Source: Gnetum montanum (taxonomy: Eukaryota; Streptophyta; Gnetopsida; Gnetales; Gnetaceae). From it: a stretch of DNA of 52,657 nucleotides. The notes under the pieces are model-generated. The model had not been told where the DNA came from. It was given only the letters and a program-made list of their open reading frames with translations, and did not search any database. The position numbers and the translations under genes were made by a program. The stretch spans positions 363,032 to 415,688 of the forward strand of contig MNCI01002112.1 of assembly GCA_015680685.1 (NCBI GenBank). The letters are read 5' to 3'. Position 1 is the stretch's first letter, and each line of letters opens with the position of its first letter. Shown here piece by piece: positions 33,624 through 45,251 of the stretch.

Positions 33624-34929
33624 TAAGGATCATTAAACTTAGAAGGGGGGATGAATAAGTTTCCCAAATTAAACATTCTTCAACACAAAGCACACATCAC
33701 TTTTAATGTGGTTCCCTATCTTAGGTAGTCCAGACTGAAAGGGTAGATCACTTGTATACCTTCAAACTTTGCTCCTCTCAAAATGTGGTTTGAAGTGTAT
33801 CAAACCCTATACAATCTCTAAGCTTTGCTATGGAGTGATTCAACATCATGAATCCACTTAATTCCACAAGGTTCCAACAAGCCTAGAATGTGGTCTCTAG
33901 GATCCAAAAACTTACAACTTGAGCTCTACTTTAGAGTGTTGTGGCACTACACTAACACTCAATCCTGTAGGATCATGATAAGCTTAAGGATGATGCCTTC
34001 TTGCAAGAAGCACATCAACCGCATAGGGTAATAAAAGAAAAATATGAATTACAAGGAAAGGATGCAACTACTTTTCTGGTTCTTGTACTTTGAGGTACAA
34101 CATGATGGATTCCTATAATAGTATAATAGATAGTACAGTGAAGCACTCAAATACAATGCAATAATATGTACAATGATTGCTTCATATTGACTCTTTCTTG
34201 TACATAAAACTTGGACATTCCCCAAGGGAATGAAGTTTTCTTATAGCCTTGATGTTTCCAAAATCACCTTGAAATTTGTCCAATGGTCACTTAATGGCTA
34301 GTGTAGATGTCTTCTTTAAAGTTGGAACATCTACTTAAAATCAACCTTAAAACTGGGTAGATGCCTCCTATTTTTGGAAAACATATACTCTTTAGGAGAG
34401 ATGTATCTGGGAAGATGTCTTTGAGGAGACATCTACATGTAGACATGTACTCTATAGGGCCCAAAAATAAAATTGCTCGTTTTGATGTTGGAAGCCTTCA
34501 GATGCCTTCAAACAAGTTTCCATAGACCTTATAACGTCCTAAACTCATAAAAATGAGCAAAAAATACTTTGAAATGTGTCAAAATAGTCAAGAATTATCT
34601 ACAAAAAAATCAACACAAATGGACATATTTAGCTTGAATTCTTCATACTCATCCATACTCCCTTGAGTCCTTGTAACCCCAAATTTGTCATCTTTTTGTA
34701 GCTCTCTTTTTTCAGTCCTTTTCTCTTGCTCCTAATTTTCTTGTAAGGCTCTTGCCCATGCCTATTATGAATTCTTTGTCCTAATATTTGTTCTTTCCAT
34801 TGCTTTATGAGGTCCTTTCTCATTGCTTATGAAATCCTTGTCCATAATCTTGTCCTATAAACACATCATAATGGAAACATCCTTTGCTTTACAATTTTCT
34901 TAAGGCTTTGACATATCAAAAGGTCAACA
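33624..34929 (-). mobile_element. N2 5' LTR
   Basis: On the plus strand it runs TAAGGATCATTAAAC to GGTCAACA. The TATA box is in TTCTTATAGCC (about 34236) on plus. The AGATGTCT/AGACATCT array lies at about 34307-34450, including GACATCTACATGTAGACATG. Confidence 0.88.
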
Positions 34930-34934
34930 TATAG

Positions 34935-35460
34935 TGACTATAATCAAATACAAATATCCCTAGAAGATTAGGCAAAAACCACATTCAAAAATCCTTGGAG
35001 GAATTTTGCATACAAGAAGATGCCCCTTAATATCTATAATGCATTTTTAATCTTCCAATATCTTATCCTTAGCATCTTTCAATAGTAGATTGATAATGGT
35101 GTTGAAGTTTTCATGAATGAATTCTTGATGTATGGATCTAATTTTAAGTAGGTATTATATCACTTACAATAGATGTTGAAATGATGCATTCATATAAATC
35201 TTAATCTTAATTAGTAGAAAAGCCATTTGATGGACTAGGAAGGAATTATTCTAGGGCATCAAATTTTAGAAAAGAAAATATAGGTGGATCTAGAATAGAT
35301 AAGCATGATCCAAGAAATAACATAGAGATCATAAACTATAAAAGATGTTAGGTCATTCCTTAGAAATACAAGTTACCATAGAAGATTAATTGAGAATTTT
35401 TTTGAAATTTGAAAGCCATTGGTGGAGTTGATAAAGAAAGATGCATTGTGTATGTAGTCT
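34935..35460 (+). pseudogene. E2 reverse transcriptase, C-terminal half
   Basis: It continues SDYNQIQISLED, KTTFKNPWRNFAYKKMPL and VEVFMNEFLMYG. The catalytic DD is replaced by NE (FMNE at 35110-35121). GIILGHQI and SFLRNTSYHRRLIENF follow. Stops are frequent. Confidence 0.8.
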
Positions 35461-35900
35461 AGGAAAGGTAATCATACACTCAAACTTCTAAAATAAAAAC
35501 TTGTAAATTCACAGATTCTATAAGCTAATAATTGGTCTAAGCCATTTTACATCATGATAGATGCATCTAACTTTATCTTGAAAGTAGTTTTGATATAATT
35601 GAACAATTAAAAACATCCATACTAAATTCATTGTAGATGCACATCTAAAAGACATCACAATAGAGAAGGAGCTAACGGTTGTAGTATATGCCTTAAAATA
35701 TTTTAAGTATTGTATGCTTAAATATCCAATTTTTATGTAGAAAGATCATAGTGCACTACTCTTCTTCATTAATAAACTAGTGGTTAGTCCTTGTATCATA
35801 TGGTGAGTGGTGATTTTGTAGAATTTTTATTCTTACAATGATAGATAGAAAAGAAACTGAAAATGTTATGGCTGATTATATGACTTAGTTATAATGGGAT
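35461..35900 (+). pseudogene. E2 RNase H domain
   Basis: IMIDASNFILKVV (about 35555), the KHPY block, a decayed THSA-type site near 35745 and TMIDRKETENVMADY (about 35840) align with E1. Confidence 0.7.
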
Positions 35901-36749
35901 AACAAGGTTGATGAAGAGCCTCTCTTTAATCAATTTCCTAATGAGACACTTCTTGTAAAGGAAAAAAATGATAACAAATGTAGTCACACCATGGTATGAA
36001 AACTTACTTTTATATTGAATCATCTAAGAGGTCCCTATTGAATGGAATAGGAAGAAGATGGAACACTTTAATAAGTCAACCACTACATGGAGATAGAAGG
36101 AAATATTTATAAAATTTACTTAGGTGGCTTAATGTGATGATGTGCACTTGATAAAGATCAACTTAATATTCTTCAAGATGATCATAAAGAACCTTGTCGA
36201 GGCTACTATGTAGAAAGGAGAGCTATCATTAAAATCCTCATGGAACATCACTTTACCAACTCTTATGAGCAATGCCAATAGAAGGTCCATAACAATGGAT
36301 GTAGCTACTATAATCTTGTGATCCCTAGGAAATTTATTTTATGGATTTTATCACATCCATGTATAATGGAAAATGTTACATTATTGTTAGAGTGGACTAT
36401 TATATGAAATGAGTAGAGGTTGCAACCATGAATAATTATACATCAATAATTATAGCTAGGGTTTTTCAAGAGCAAGTGGAAAATAGGTTTGGTACACCTA
36501 GAACACTTATTTCTAATAATAGAACTCATTTTATAGGTGTTACTTTTAGGAAGCTGATGAGACACTTGGGGGTGGAACATAAACTAATAACACCTTATCA
36601 TCCCAAGTAAATGGTTAAGCTAAGGTAATGAATAAGAACATCATGTGAATCCTTGTTAAAATCTTTAGTAGATATAGGATATATTAGAGTACAAAACTCA
36701 ATGATGCCTTATGGGCCTATCACTCTACTTGAAAATTTCCTATAAAATA
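35901..36749 (+). pseudogene. E2 integrase, N-terminal part and core
   Basis: A zinc-region remnant (about 36170-36290) precedes the core, whose best block is NYTSIIIARVFQEQVENRFG, then TPRTLISNNRTHFIG (36428-36545) and LGVEHKLITPYHPK. The second catalytic Asp is Asn (LISNN for the usual LISDN). It ends in a WKFPIKYF-type block at 36749, where N3 is inserted, and resumes at 45252 as YELMYGKLPKLPI. Confidence 0.82.
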
Positions 36750-37374
36750 CTTTCTATAACAATAAAAAACATCGATGACTGGAATCACCAAGAGATCAAT
36801 GGATGCATAGCCTTAACCCCACCTTCACATGAGGCCCTTGTTGAAAATGGAGGTGGAGTGCCCTAAATGGTTTTGTCGATTGAATAGGGACTTTGTTGAT
36901 TGTAATTAGGGTAGTGGGTGAAACTAGGGGATGGTGTGGTTAGCCAAAATGCAAATGTAAGCAACACATAATATAGCATGATGACGCATGAAAAAAAGTA
37001 TAGAAATATGCAAGAAAAATGCAAGAGAATGCTAGAAATAGGAGAGAGAAATGGAACATCACCCCAAATGGGAGCATAGTTAACCCTAAAAGGGTCTTAG
37101 AAGGTACATAGTGTACAATAGGCATAGTGGAAGTGCAGTCACAATCTTGGTGGTGTTGGGTCATGAAGTCTAGTGCTCACTATGATGAACCGTGCCTATC
37201 GAGTTAGTCATTGTAGTGTACTGTGTTGCAGGGTTGCAACAAGGTTGCAGTGGGTTGTGATGTGTAACTTTGCCTCTCTACCAATGTGGTGTGCTTTGGA
37301 TCTTGTTCACCCATGGAGCTAAGTGCCAAGATGCCAAAATGTGAAATTCCAAGTGCCTAATAATGCTCATGTCC

Positions 37375-37560
37375 AAGGAATGCCAATCACTTAGGAATGC
37401 TAATAGTTAGGAAATTCCAATAGTTGGGGAATGCCAACCATCAAGGAATGCTAACAGGTGGGGAATGCTAATCATTGAGGAATGCCAATAGTTGGGGAAT
37501 GCAAACAATTGGGAAATGCCAATTGTTTAAGAATGCCAATCACAGGGGAATGACAACTGT
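37375..37560. repeat. About 18-bp minisatellite in N3 LTR
   Basis: About ten imperfect units of GGGGAATGCCAATAGTT. The other LTR has about seven (44556-44668), which accounts for much of the 58-bp LTR length difference. Confidence 0.8.
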
Positions 37561-38025
37561 CAAAACATTGGAGGTCCAAGGGTATTTATAGTGCTAGGGT
37601 TAGCAGAAAACACAAATCAAGTGCCATGTGGCAGTGTGGTAGGTGGGACTATGAGAAAAATTCAAAAACATTTCTAAGTCTAGAGGTGACTAGAAAATGT
37701 TTTAACTCTAGTTGCTACGCTTGCTATGCTTTAGAGCATAGGTACAATTTGGGACAAATGGGAAGCATAGGAGAAATGCAAATTTTTTATCTTATTTCTC
37801 GGAAAAGTGCTAGAGCTAAGGTGCAGTATGATGCTAAGCTCTGAAGGCTTTTGGAGGTTGTTGGTGGCTTCTCTATAGTGCTACATTGGCTATGTTCTAA
37901 AGCATAACCCAACACTTAGATAAAATTTGAATTTGATGTCTAGCACTAGGTACACTTGCTATGCTCTAGCAAGGATACTTAGAGAAAACTTGGTACAAAT
38001 TTAGTCTTCTTTCACACTATGTTGA

Positions 38026-38043
38026 CTATGCTCTAGAGCATAG
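38026..38043. repeat. Perfect 18-bp palindrome CTATGCTCTAGAGCATAG
   Basis: Related sites in the same LTR are near 37727, 37889 and 37956. The other LTR has them near 44836, 44997, 45067 and 45150, partly decayed. All lie between the LTR start and the TATA box in element orientation. Confidence 0.85.
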
Positions 38044-38130
38044 CCTCAACACTTAGAATAATTTGTCAAGTTTTGACACTTAGACAAGTTTTTAGTTGCA
38101 ATGCTAAAGTCCAAAATTGGTGGTGTTTCA

Positions 38131-40042
38131 ATGGCCCTTATTTGTTGATGTTTGGAGGAGTGGCCCAAGAGACGTTGACAAAGAATCACAAAACACCATA
38201 GCAGATGTGGCACCAACATCACTTGTTGGTACTTGATCAGATGACATTCACCATGCTCAAGAGTGCTAATGGAATAAGGGTATGCTAAGGGACAATGGGT
38301 ATAGAAAATGCTAGGGAGATGAAATGAAAATAGTGGAAATGAAAAGAAAATAGTGGATCATGATGTAAAATGTGAAGTTAGCATAATTGATGGTGACCAT
38401 GACATGAAATGGGTTGCCCATGAAACATTGACCTCTTGCAGGAGTACTCATGAGAGAGTCAAAGTCAATCCAAGGTTGGGTTGGTTACAAAACTACAGTG
38501 CTATCAATTTTCTTGGGGATGTGCTTTTCCCCTTTTTTGTTTTCTTATTTTTTTTATATTTTTCTGATTTTTTGAGTTTTTGCTTTTTTATTTTTATTTT
38601 TCTCTCTCTCTTTTTTCTTCTTTTTTCTTTTGCTGTAAGGTGAACCTCCATTGGGTTTAGCTTACTAATAAATGCTAACTGCAAGTTGGCCATCGAGTAG
38701 ATGGACTTTGTTTTGATGTGACCTTGTTGCATCTATAAGATAGGTGTTTTCTCCTAGGGATGAGTTGCATTACATCTACTTGGGATTTGACTAGCCAATA
38801 GAAGATCCCCATGAGATGAGTTGCATTACATTCACCATGGGTTCTATGACTGACGTGAAGAGAATGCCATATGTGTCACAGGGCATATGCATAAGAGGAA
38901 TGTGCAATTGTGAGTATGCGGGGGATGAGAGGATATTGGGATAAAGGAGTAGATGTGTGTAGGTTGTAACAAGGTGAGGGAGATGTATACTCTTGAGTGG
39001 CTTAACTAGTCCAATTATGCACATTGGAGTGATGTGATGACTTGCTACTGCAATGAGATGCATCTTTGCACAATCGCCTCCAAGGCTTTATCCTACAAAC
39101 ATAACTTCAAGAAGACAAGAAAAGCACACAACATGAAATGTAAGTCAAATGCTAGATGTGAAGATGCTACAAGTGGTAGGTGGGAAGATGCTAGAAATGC
39201 ATAAAATGGTTAGCCTATTGCAAATGCTCGAGAAGCTAGTGAAAGTTCTAGGGCAATGATGCTGCATGTGTGTCAAGGATTTCACCAATGGTAGGTGCTC
39301 CAATAGATTAGAAACATGCCAATTTAAAGTTCTGGCAGACTGTGAACCTAGTTTAAGGTTCTGGTAGACTATGATATGCTAGTTTATAGTCATAACAGAC
39401 TACTGGATGCAATTTTAATGTCGTAATGGATGATGGATGTTGTGCTAGTTTACTGTCATGATCCAAGGATAAGCTATTATGCTAGTTTAACGTCATGAAT
39501 CAAGGATGACCTATGCTAGTTTATAGTCATAGTAGACTGTTGCGCCAGTTTATAGTCATAGTGGATTTTTGTGCTAGTTTTTTGTGTCATGGTGGACAAG
39601 TACTTACCTTATTTGTGTGAGGTGTGATGCTGCATGCATATTCATGGTTTGTGCCTGCAAGATCCTACAAAAATCAACTTGAAAAACAACATGAAGTAGC
39701 ACCTATCATAAATAGAGTTAAAATGCACAAATGAAAGGAAAGCAATGTAAAAAGTGATGGTTTTAGGCCATTCTGGGCCATGGGCTAGTTTAAGGCCTTT
39801 TTGGGCCATGTTTTTCTGTAGTTTTATGTATTTTTTATTTTTATGTATTTTTGATGTTTTTCAAATGCAATGTGTAAGCTAAGTGGATGGATGCATAAAT
39901 AAAGCAAAGTAGTGTGTAAACTAGAAAAGCAGGTGAAATGTAAATGCATGAACAAATGCAATGCAAGAAAAAACCAAAAATGCATGGCCAATAAAGGCAA
40001 GGGGCAAGTAGGAGAAGTCTTGGTTACATAGTTTCTTCTTAA
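38131..40042 (-). other. N3 noncoding region between protease and 3' LTR
   Basis: It holds a pyrimidine tract on plus (38525-38635) and a decayed tandem repeat (39340-39600). No pol motif is seen on either strand. Frames here are low-complexity. Confidence 0.6.
39340..39600. repeat. Imperfect tandem repeat, core AGTTTATAGTCATAGTAGACT
   Basis: About seven decayed units of 30-45 bp. Close relatives occur at 41223-41282 and 42714-42800 in the same element. Confidence 0.75.
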
Positions 40043-40693
40043 CTAGGCATGGATAGCCTTAGGTGTTGCATTGGTTTCTTTATGTGTACCATCAAGAAAC
40101 TCCACCTTCGACACTTGCGCCATGTCTATGTTGTGGATAGCCAGAGAGGAGGCATTATCACCATGGATTATAACTTGACCACCTTCATATGGAAGGTGGA
40201 TTTCTTGATGGATAGGAGAGGATATGGCTTGTAGTTGGGCTAGCCAAGGCCTACCCAAGATTAGGTTGAAGCCTGGCATCTCCTCTATGACAATAAAATT
40301 TGCACTGGTGGGGAATTTCTCTTCTACCATGAAGGCTAAGTTGATTGTACCCCTAATAGTGATGTGTGATCTATTGAAGGATTTTAGACATGTGATTTTG
40401 GCTAGCCTGATTTTGTTTGCTAGGCCTAGCTTGTCAATGATGAAGTACAAGACTACATTTGTTGCTACACTACCATTGACATGGACCCTGTGGATCATGC
40501 ACTATCCAACATATATGCTAATGGACAGTGGAGTTGTAGTGATCTCCCTTCGTTTGGGGTTGACATTAACTGCATCATTGCGAAATGCTAGGGATGTTGA
40601 ACTCAATTCTTGTGGTGTAGGGGACAACATAATTGCACGGATGGATGCCTCATATGCAAGGATGTCCTCTATAACAAGAATGGAGGCCAACAT
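40043..40693 (-). pseudogene. N3 protease domain
   Basis: One frame with a single stop (40499-40501). It holds RVHVNGSVATNVVLYFIIDK, where the family has a D-G-S/G site (the Asp is Asn here), then SHITIRGTINLAFMVEEKF, FIVIEEMPGFNLILGRPWL and AISSPIHQ. The LGRPWL block is characteristic of Tat/Ogre-type proteases. It cleaves the gag polyprotein. Its frame differs from that of gag upstream. The frame ends at 40043 with no reverse transcriptase beyond. Confidence 0.82.
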
Positions 40694-41222
40694 TTAGGCC
40701 AATGCTTGGTGGTGAGTAGATGAGATCATGAATAGGTTGTACAAGCTCAATGTTGTGTTCTTTTGCTTGAGGATTTGTTTACCTAGGTTAGTGTAGCTAC
40801 AAAGTCCTTGTCATCAACCATTATGTTGGCCTTAACTTCCTTCATGCAGCTTGAGAGATGGATCTCTCATAGAGGGGATTTAGGCTTAGGTTTCTTGGCT
40901 TGCTTGGGGGTAGAGACCCTAGTGTTCAGTTGTTGCTTACTAGTTATGGCCTTTACTTCAGCCATGGGGGTTGCGAGGTGCTTGTTCATCATCTTGCATT
41001 ACCATTTGGTAGGCCTACCTAGGTTTCTAGTGGGGTTAACCCTTAAAGGAGGATGGACCAAGACGTTACCCATTTTTGGGCTTTGGGTAGGTGAGGGACC
41101 ATCACATTGTGGCACCCTTATGAGAAATCATGGTTTAGGAGTTGTTGCGGGGCCAACTCATTGTGGCACCTTGATGACGAAATTTTGCTTAGCAGTTGTT
41201 GTTGTTGCATCATGCTAGTTGA

Positions 41223-41282
41223 ACATCTTAGTAGATGATTAGTTTGGTTTCCAGTTTAACATCTTAGTAGATGATTGTTGTG
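41223..41282. repeat. Two copies of an AACATCTTAGTAGATGATT motif
   Basis: Copies start near 41224 and 41261. They are the same family as the repeats at 39340 and 42714, here between gag and protease. Confidence 0.75.
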
Positions 41283-41299
41283 GAACCTTGACCACAAAG

Positions 41300-42660
41300 G
41301 GTGTTGTGGGTGCTCAAGGTGGCACTTTGATAACAAAGGAAGGCCTCTTGCTTGTGGAGGTTGAGGGGATCCTTCCCTTATTAGGAGGCACACAGATTAG
41401 AAAAGGTTGTTGCATAGGTTTAAACTTACCACCTATGCTAATGGATTTTATGACATAGGAGGCATTGTCTACGTTGGATTGGCTTGCTACGTTGAGCATT
41501 AGTTGGCCTTGTTCTATCATTCTTTGCAGATCATCCTACAAAGCATGACAGTTGTCCATACTATGACCAGACAGTTGGTGGAAATGATAATACTGGTCTA
41601 GTTTGAAATGTTGTGGGACCGGGGGCTTGTTTGGTACTACTGAGGTAGGGTTCTTCAATAGTTCATAGTACCTATTATGTTTTTGGTAAGCAATCTTTGA
41701 TATGTATTTATATTGGATTCGCCCAACTTTTAAGAGTTTCTCTAGTAGTTCAGAGGGCTTCATCAGTAGTGGGGTATACTTTGAGCAATCTTTGTGCTCA
41801 AAGTTGGGCCTTGGGATGGCCCCTATCGATGTAGGTGTGTTGGCACTAGAGTTGGTAGCTTTGTGAGTTGGGGCCTTGGGCTGCTTAGCTATTGGGCCCT
41901 GGTTGGTTGCTTTTGTGCTTGTGGCCACTATTGCCACTATTGTGTTTTTCTTCCACACTTTTTGATTTTTGTAGGTGACATAAGCTAGGTCATTATTGGC
42001 TTATGCTACCTCCTCTATGCATTTCATTTAGGCAAAGGCTTGGTTGAGATGCTTCAGGGCTAGGTAATATAGTTTGAACCTGATGAAGTCATTTATTGCA
42101 CCCTTGAAGATGGCCATTAGTTGTGTCTCTACTAGGGGTTCAATCATTTCTCTCAATGTGGCATTCCAATGTTGAAGGAATTTTGGCATGGGCTCTAGGG
42201 GCCCCTGCTTGACCTACATGAGTTTGTCAAGGGTTACTTTAGGCTTTAGGTTGTATCTAAAGTGTGTTACAAATTGGCTTATGAGATCCTCCAAAGAAGA
42301 AATTGAGGTCTTAGGTAGTGGACAATACGAGTCTAAGGCCTTACCAGTGAATGACATGGGGAACACATGTATGATGGTGTGTGGCTAGGCTTGAAGGAGT
42401 AGGCACTCAGATCAGAATGTGACCAAGTGTGCTTTGGGATCTCCTTCACCATTGTACTTGGTGAGTTGAGGCAATTGAACCCCAGTTGGGAGAGTCAAGG
42501 GTGGGACCATAGGACTTATGGGGTCATCTTGATAGAAGTCCATCATCTTGATGGTTTTGGAGGAGGTAGCTTTGAGTTGGTTGATCTCCTTCGTCAAACA
42601 TTGGATCAACTAGAATGCCTGATCCAAGCTTGGGGATGTGCCAACCAGTTGCATTGGTTG
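41300..42660 (-). pseudogene. N3 gag (Tat-like), decayed
   Basis: One minus frame carries LPQLTKYNGEGDPKAHLVTF, FPMSFTGKALDSY, TSISSLEDLISQFVTHFRYN, VTLDKLM and VKQGPLEPMPKFLQHWNATL, then a Pro/Thr/Asn-rich region and YYHFHQLSGHSMDNCHAL (about 41540-41590), a damaged zinc-knuckle-like block. These are hallmarks of the retrotransposon gag family in Tat-type elements. In-frame stops are few. The protein would package RNA. Confidence 0.83.
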
Positions 42661-42713
42661 TGCTTGTGTTGGTTGCATAGCATAGGATCAGATTGTTGGT
42701 TGTAGAGTTTTCC

Positions 42714-42800
42714 AATTTAACATCATAGTAGATGGTCATTACTAGTTTAACATCATAGCAGATGGTTGTTGCTACTTTAACATCATAGCAGACAAGATTA
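42714..42800. repeat. 30-bp tandem repeat, about three copies
   Basis: Units start at 42714, 42744 and 42774, with core TTTAACATCATAGYAGATGG. On minus the repeat would read as CYDVKLVMTI-like peptides just before gag. Confidence 0.88.
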
Positions 42801-42849
42801 GTTAATGTGTTGGCTAAGCAATGGACGTGGTGACTAAGGTGGACCACAC

Positions 42850-43437
42850 ATGAGTGGGTTGGATAAACATTGTGAGCGTTGATGAGACAAGTGGAACATA
42901 GGATGCTTGAGTCATCTGGGGCTAGGAGGTGGCCCCTACATGAGAATAGGATTGGGAAAATGTAGTGGTTGCTTGCAAGGAAGGCTGAATTAACATGGTT
43001 ACCATCTTGGAGAAGATGGATGGACCAAACTAAGGAGGGGCTGTACTAGGGAGCGGTTATTGGAAGATAGTGTAGAGAGGGATCTCACATTTGGAGTAGA
43101 CATTGAACCCATATTCTTCCTCCTATAAGGCTTTCTGGTAGCTTGTCCTTGCATCATGCTCATTTGCATGAATGGGTTGGGACAACAGCTGGTGGTAGGA
43201 CTTCATGAGTGGGATTATGTCGAACAAGGAGGGGTTGTACTCCTATCCATCCTGGTTGACTTGTTCATAGTCTTTTTTTTCCTCCAAGTCAAGGAAAACA
43301 CTGGTAATCCTACTTGGATTTTGGCACAAAAAAATTGTATTGTTTGTGGCTTAGCATGGCATGCTTTGGGTGGATTTTGGTGTCAAATGTGTTAGACACT
43401 AATGTGGAAGGTTGATCTAGATTCATGTTCATAGATC
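42850..43437 (-). other. N3 leader, noncoding
   Basis: No convincing frame or motif; it lies between gag and the A-rich minisatellite. Confidence 0.45.
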
Positions 43438-43720
43438 AAGTTGTGAGCATTGCTATTTGTGAAAATAGCTAATTTTAAAAGCTGTAGAAAAATAACTAAG
43501 TTTGTTGGTAGTAGAAAAATGGCTAAGTATAAAAATGTAGAAAAATGGCTAAGTGTAAAAATGCAAAAAAATGGCTAAGTATGAAAAATACAAAAAAATT
43601 GACTAAGTGTAAAACTGTAGAAAATTGGCTGAGTATTGAAATGTAGAAAAAATGCTAAGTATGAAAATGCAAAAAGGATGCTAAATAAGAAAGCTGCTAA
43701 AAATGGCTAAATTTGGTGCT
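43438..43720. repeat. 26-bp A-rich minisatellite
   Basis: About nine imperfect units of GTAGAAAAATGGCTAAGTAT plus AAAAAT, located in the N3 leader. Confidence 0.85.
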
Positions 43721-43928
43721 ATGCTCGCTATGCTCTGAGAACTTGTTACACTCTCTAGAGAATTTAGAGTTTTGAATGTAATGGATACATTTGGGCCTTC
43801 ATCCTACGGGGTTCCAGGGAAACCGATGACTAGGACCAATCTACACCAACCAATGGTGGAGAGCGCACATGGGACAACAATCAGAAAATGTAGAAGGAAA
43901 TGGTGAGCCCTCATTTTAACACAAAAAC

Positions 43929-45246
43929 TATAACAATCAAAGACATCGGTGGTTGGAATCACTAAGGGTTTAATGGATGCATAGCCTTAACCCCACCTCT
44001 GCTCGAGGGCCTTGCTAGAAATGGAGGTGGAGTGTCCTAAATGGTCTTATCGATCGATAGGAACTTTGCCAATTGTAACCAGGATGGTGGGTGCAACTGG
44101 GAAGTGGTGTAGTTAGCCAAAATGCAAATGCAGGCAACATGTAATAGTGTGATGATGCATGAAAAAAGTATAGAAAGATGTAAGAAAAATGCAAGAAAAT
44201 GCTAGAAATAGGAGAGAGAAATGGAACACCACCCCAAATGGGAGTATAGTTACATCCAAAAGGGTCTTAGAAGGTACATACTGTACAACAGGCACAGTGG
44301 AAGCATAGTCATAGCCTTGGTGGTGTTAGGCTATGAAGTCTAGTGCTCTCCATGATGAACTATGCCTCTCGAGTTGGTCACTACAATATACTATGTAGTG
44401 TTCTGTAGGGTTGCAATGAGGTTGCAGTGGGCCGTTACATGAAACTTTGCCTCTCTATTGGTGTGGTGTGCTCTGGGTCTCGTTCACCCACAAAGCTATG
44501 TGCTAAGATACCAAAATGTCAAATGCTAAGTGCTTAATAATTCTCATGTCCAAGGAATGCCAACCACTTGGAAATGCCAATAGTCAATGAATGCCAAAAG
44601 TCAGGGAATGCCAACCATTGGGGAATCTCAACAATTGGGAAATGCAAGCTACCAAGGAATGACAATCATCAAAATGTTAGGGGTTGAGGGATATTTATAG
44701 CACTAGGGTTAGCACAAAACATGGATTGGGTGCCATGTGGTAGTGCAGTACGTGGGGCTATGAGAAAAATTCAGAAACGTTTCAAAGTCCAAAGGTAGCC
44801 AGAAAATTTCTTAACTCTAGTTGCTATGCTCGCTACACTCTAGAGTGTAGGTACAATTTGGGACAAATGGGCAGCACAGGAGAAATGCAAATTGTTGATA
44901 TTTCTTCTTGGAGGATTGCTAGAGCCAAGGTGAAGGTTGATGTTGAGCTCTAGAGGCTTTTTGAGGCTGTTGGAGGCTTCTCTATAGTGCTATGCTAGCT
45001 ATGCTCTAAAGTGTAACCCAACACTTGGGAAAATTTTGAATTTGATATCTAGCACTGGCTATGCTTACTATGCTCTAGAGTGTAGTAGGGATACTTAGAG
45101 AAAACTTGGCATAAATTCAGTCTTCTTCCATGCTACATTGGATGTGCTTGGGAGCATAGCATGAACACTTAGAAGAATTTGCCAAGTCTTGACACTTAGA
45201 TAGATTTGCAATTGCAATGCTGAAGTCCAAAATTGGTGGTGTTTCA
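43929..45246 (-). mobile_element. N3 5' LTR
   Basis: On plus it runs TATAACAATCAAAGACATC to GGTGGTGTTTCA. TATAAATA reads on minus at about 44692-44701. The palindrome array is at 44836-45165 and the 18-bp minisatellite at 44556-44668. Confidence 0.87.
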
Positions 45247-45251
45247 CTTTC

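Larger units (their letters stand above)
28719..34929 (-). mobile_element. N2: complete Ty1/copia-type element with gag only, inserted in E2
   Basis: Flanked by TATAG on both sides (28714-28718 and 34930-34934). LTRs are 1319 bp (28719-30037) and 1306 bp (33624-34929). Minus-strand orientation is shown by a tRNA-iMet-type primer site beside the right LTR, a polypurine tract beside the left LTR and a gag reading on minus. The internal 3.6 kb holds gag and about 2 kb of AT-rich noncoding sequence, with no room for protease, integrase and reverse transcriptase. Excision with one TATAG restores E2 pol. Confidence 0.9.
36755..38130 (-). mobile_element. N3 3' LTR
   Basis: On plus it runs TATAACAATAAAAAAC to GGTGGTGTTTCA (as element DNA it begins TGAAACACC). 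TATAAATA reads on minus at about 37570-37580. Palindromes of the TATGCTCTAGAGCATA type lie upstream, the best at 38026-38043. An 18-bp minisatellite lies downstream (37375-37560). Confidence 0.85.
36755..45246 (-). mobile_element. N3: complete Tat-like Ty3/gypsy element with gag and protease only, inserted in E2
   Basis: Flanked by CTTTC (36750-36754 and 45247-45251). LTRs are 1376 bp (36755-38130) and 1318 bp (43929-45246). Gag and protease read on minus. Only 1.9 kb of repeat-rich noncoding DNA separates protease from the 3' LTR, so RT, RNase H and integrase are absent. Excision with one CTTTC restores E2 integrase in frame. Confidence 0.9.

Noticed and set aside
38353-38732. Frames of 96 and 79 codons around the pyrimidine tract
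   Set aside because: Composition artefact: Phe/Leu on one strand, Lys on the other.
40224-40697. 157-codon plus frame
   Set aside because: It is antisense to the N3 protease, whose motifs (RVHVNGS, LGRPWL) are clear on minus.
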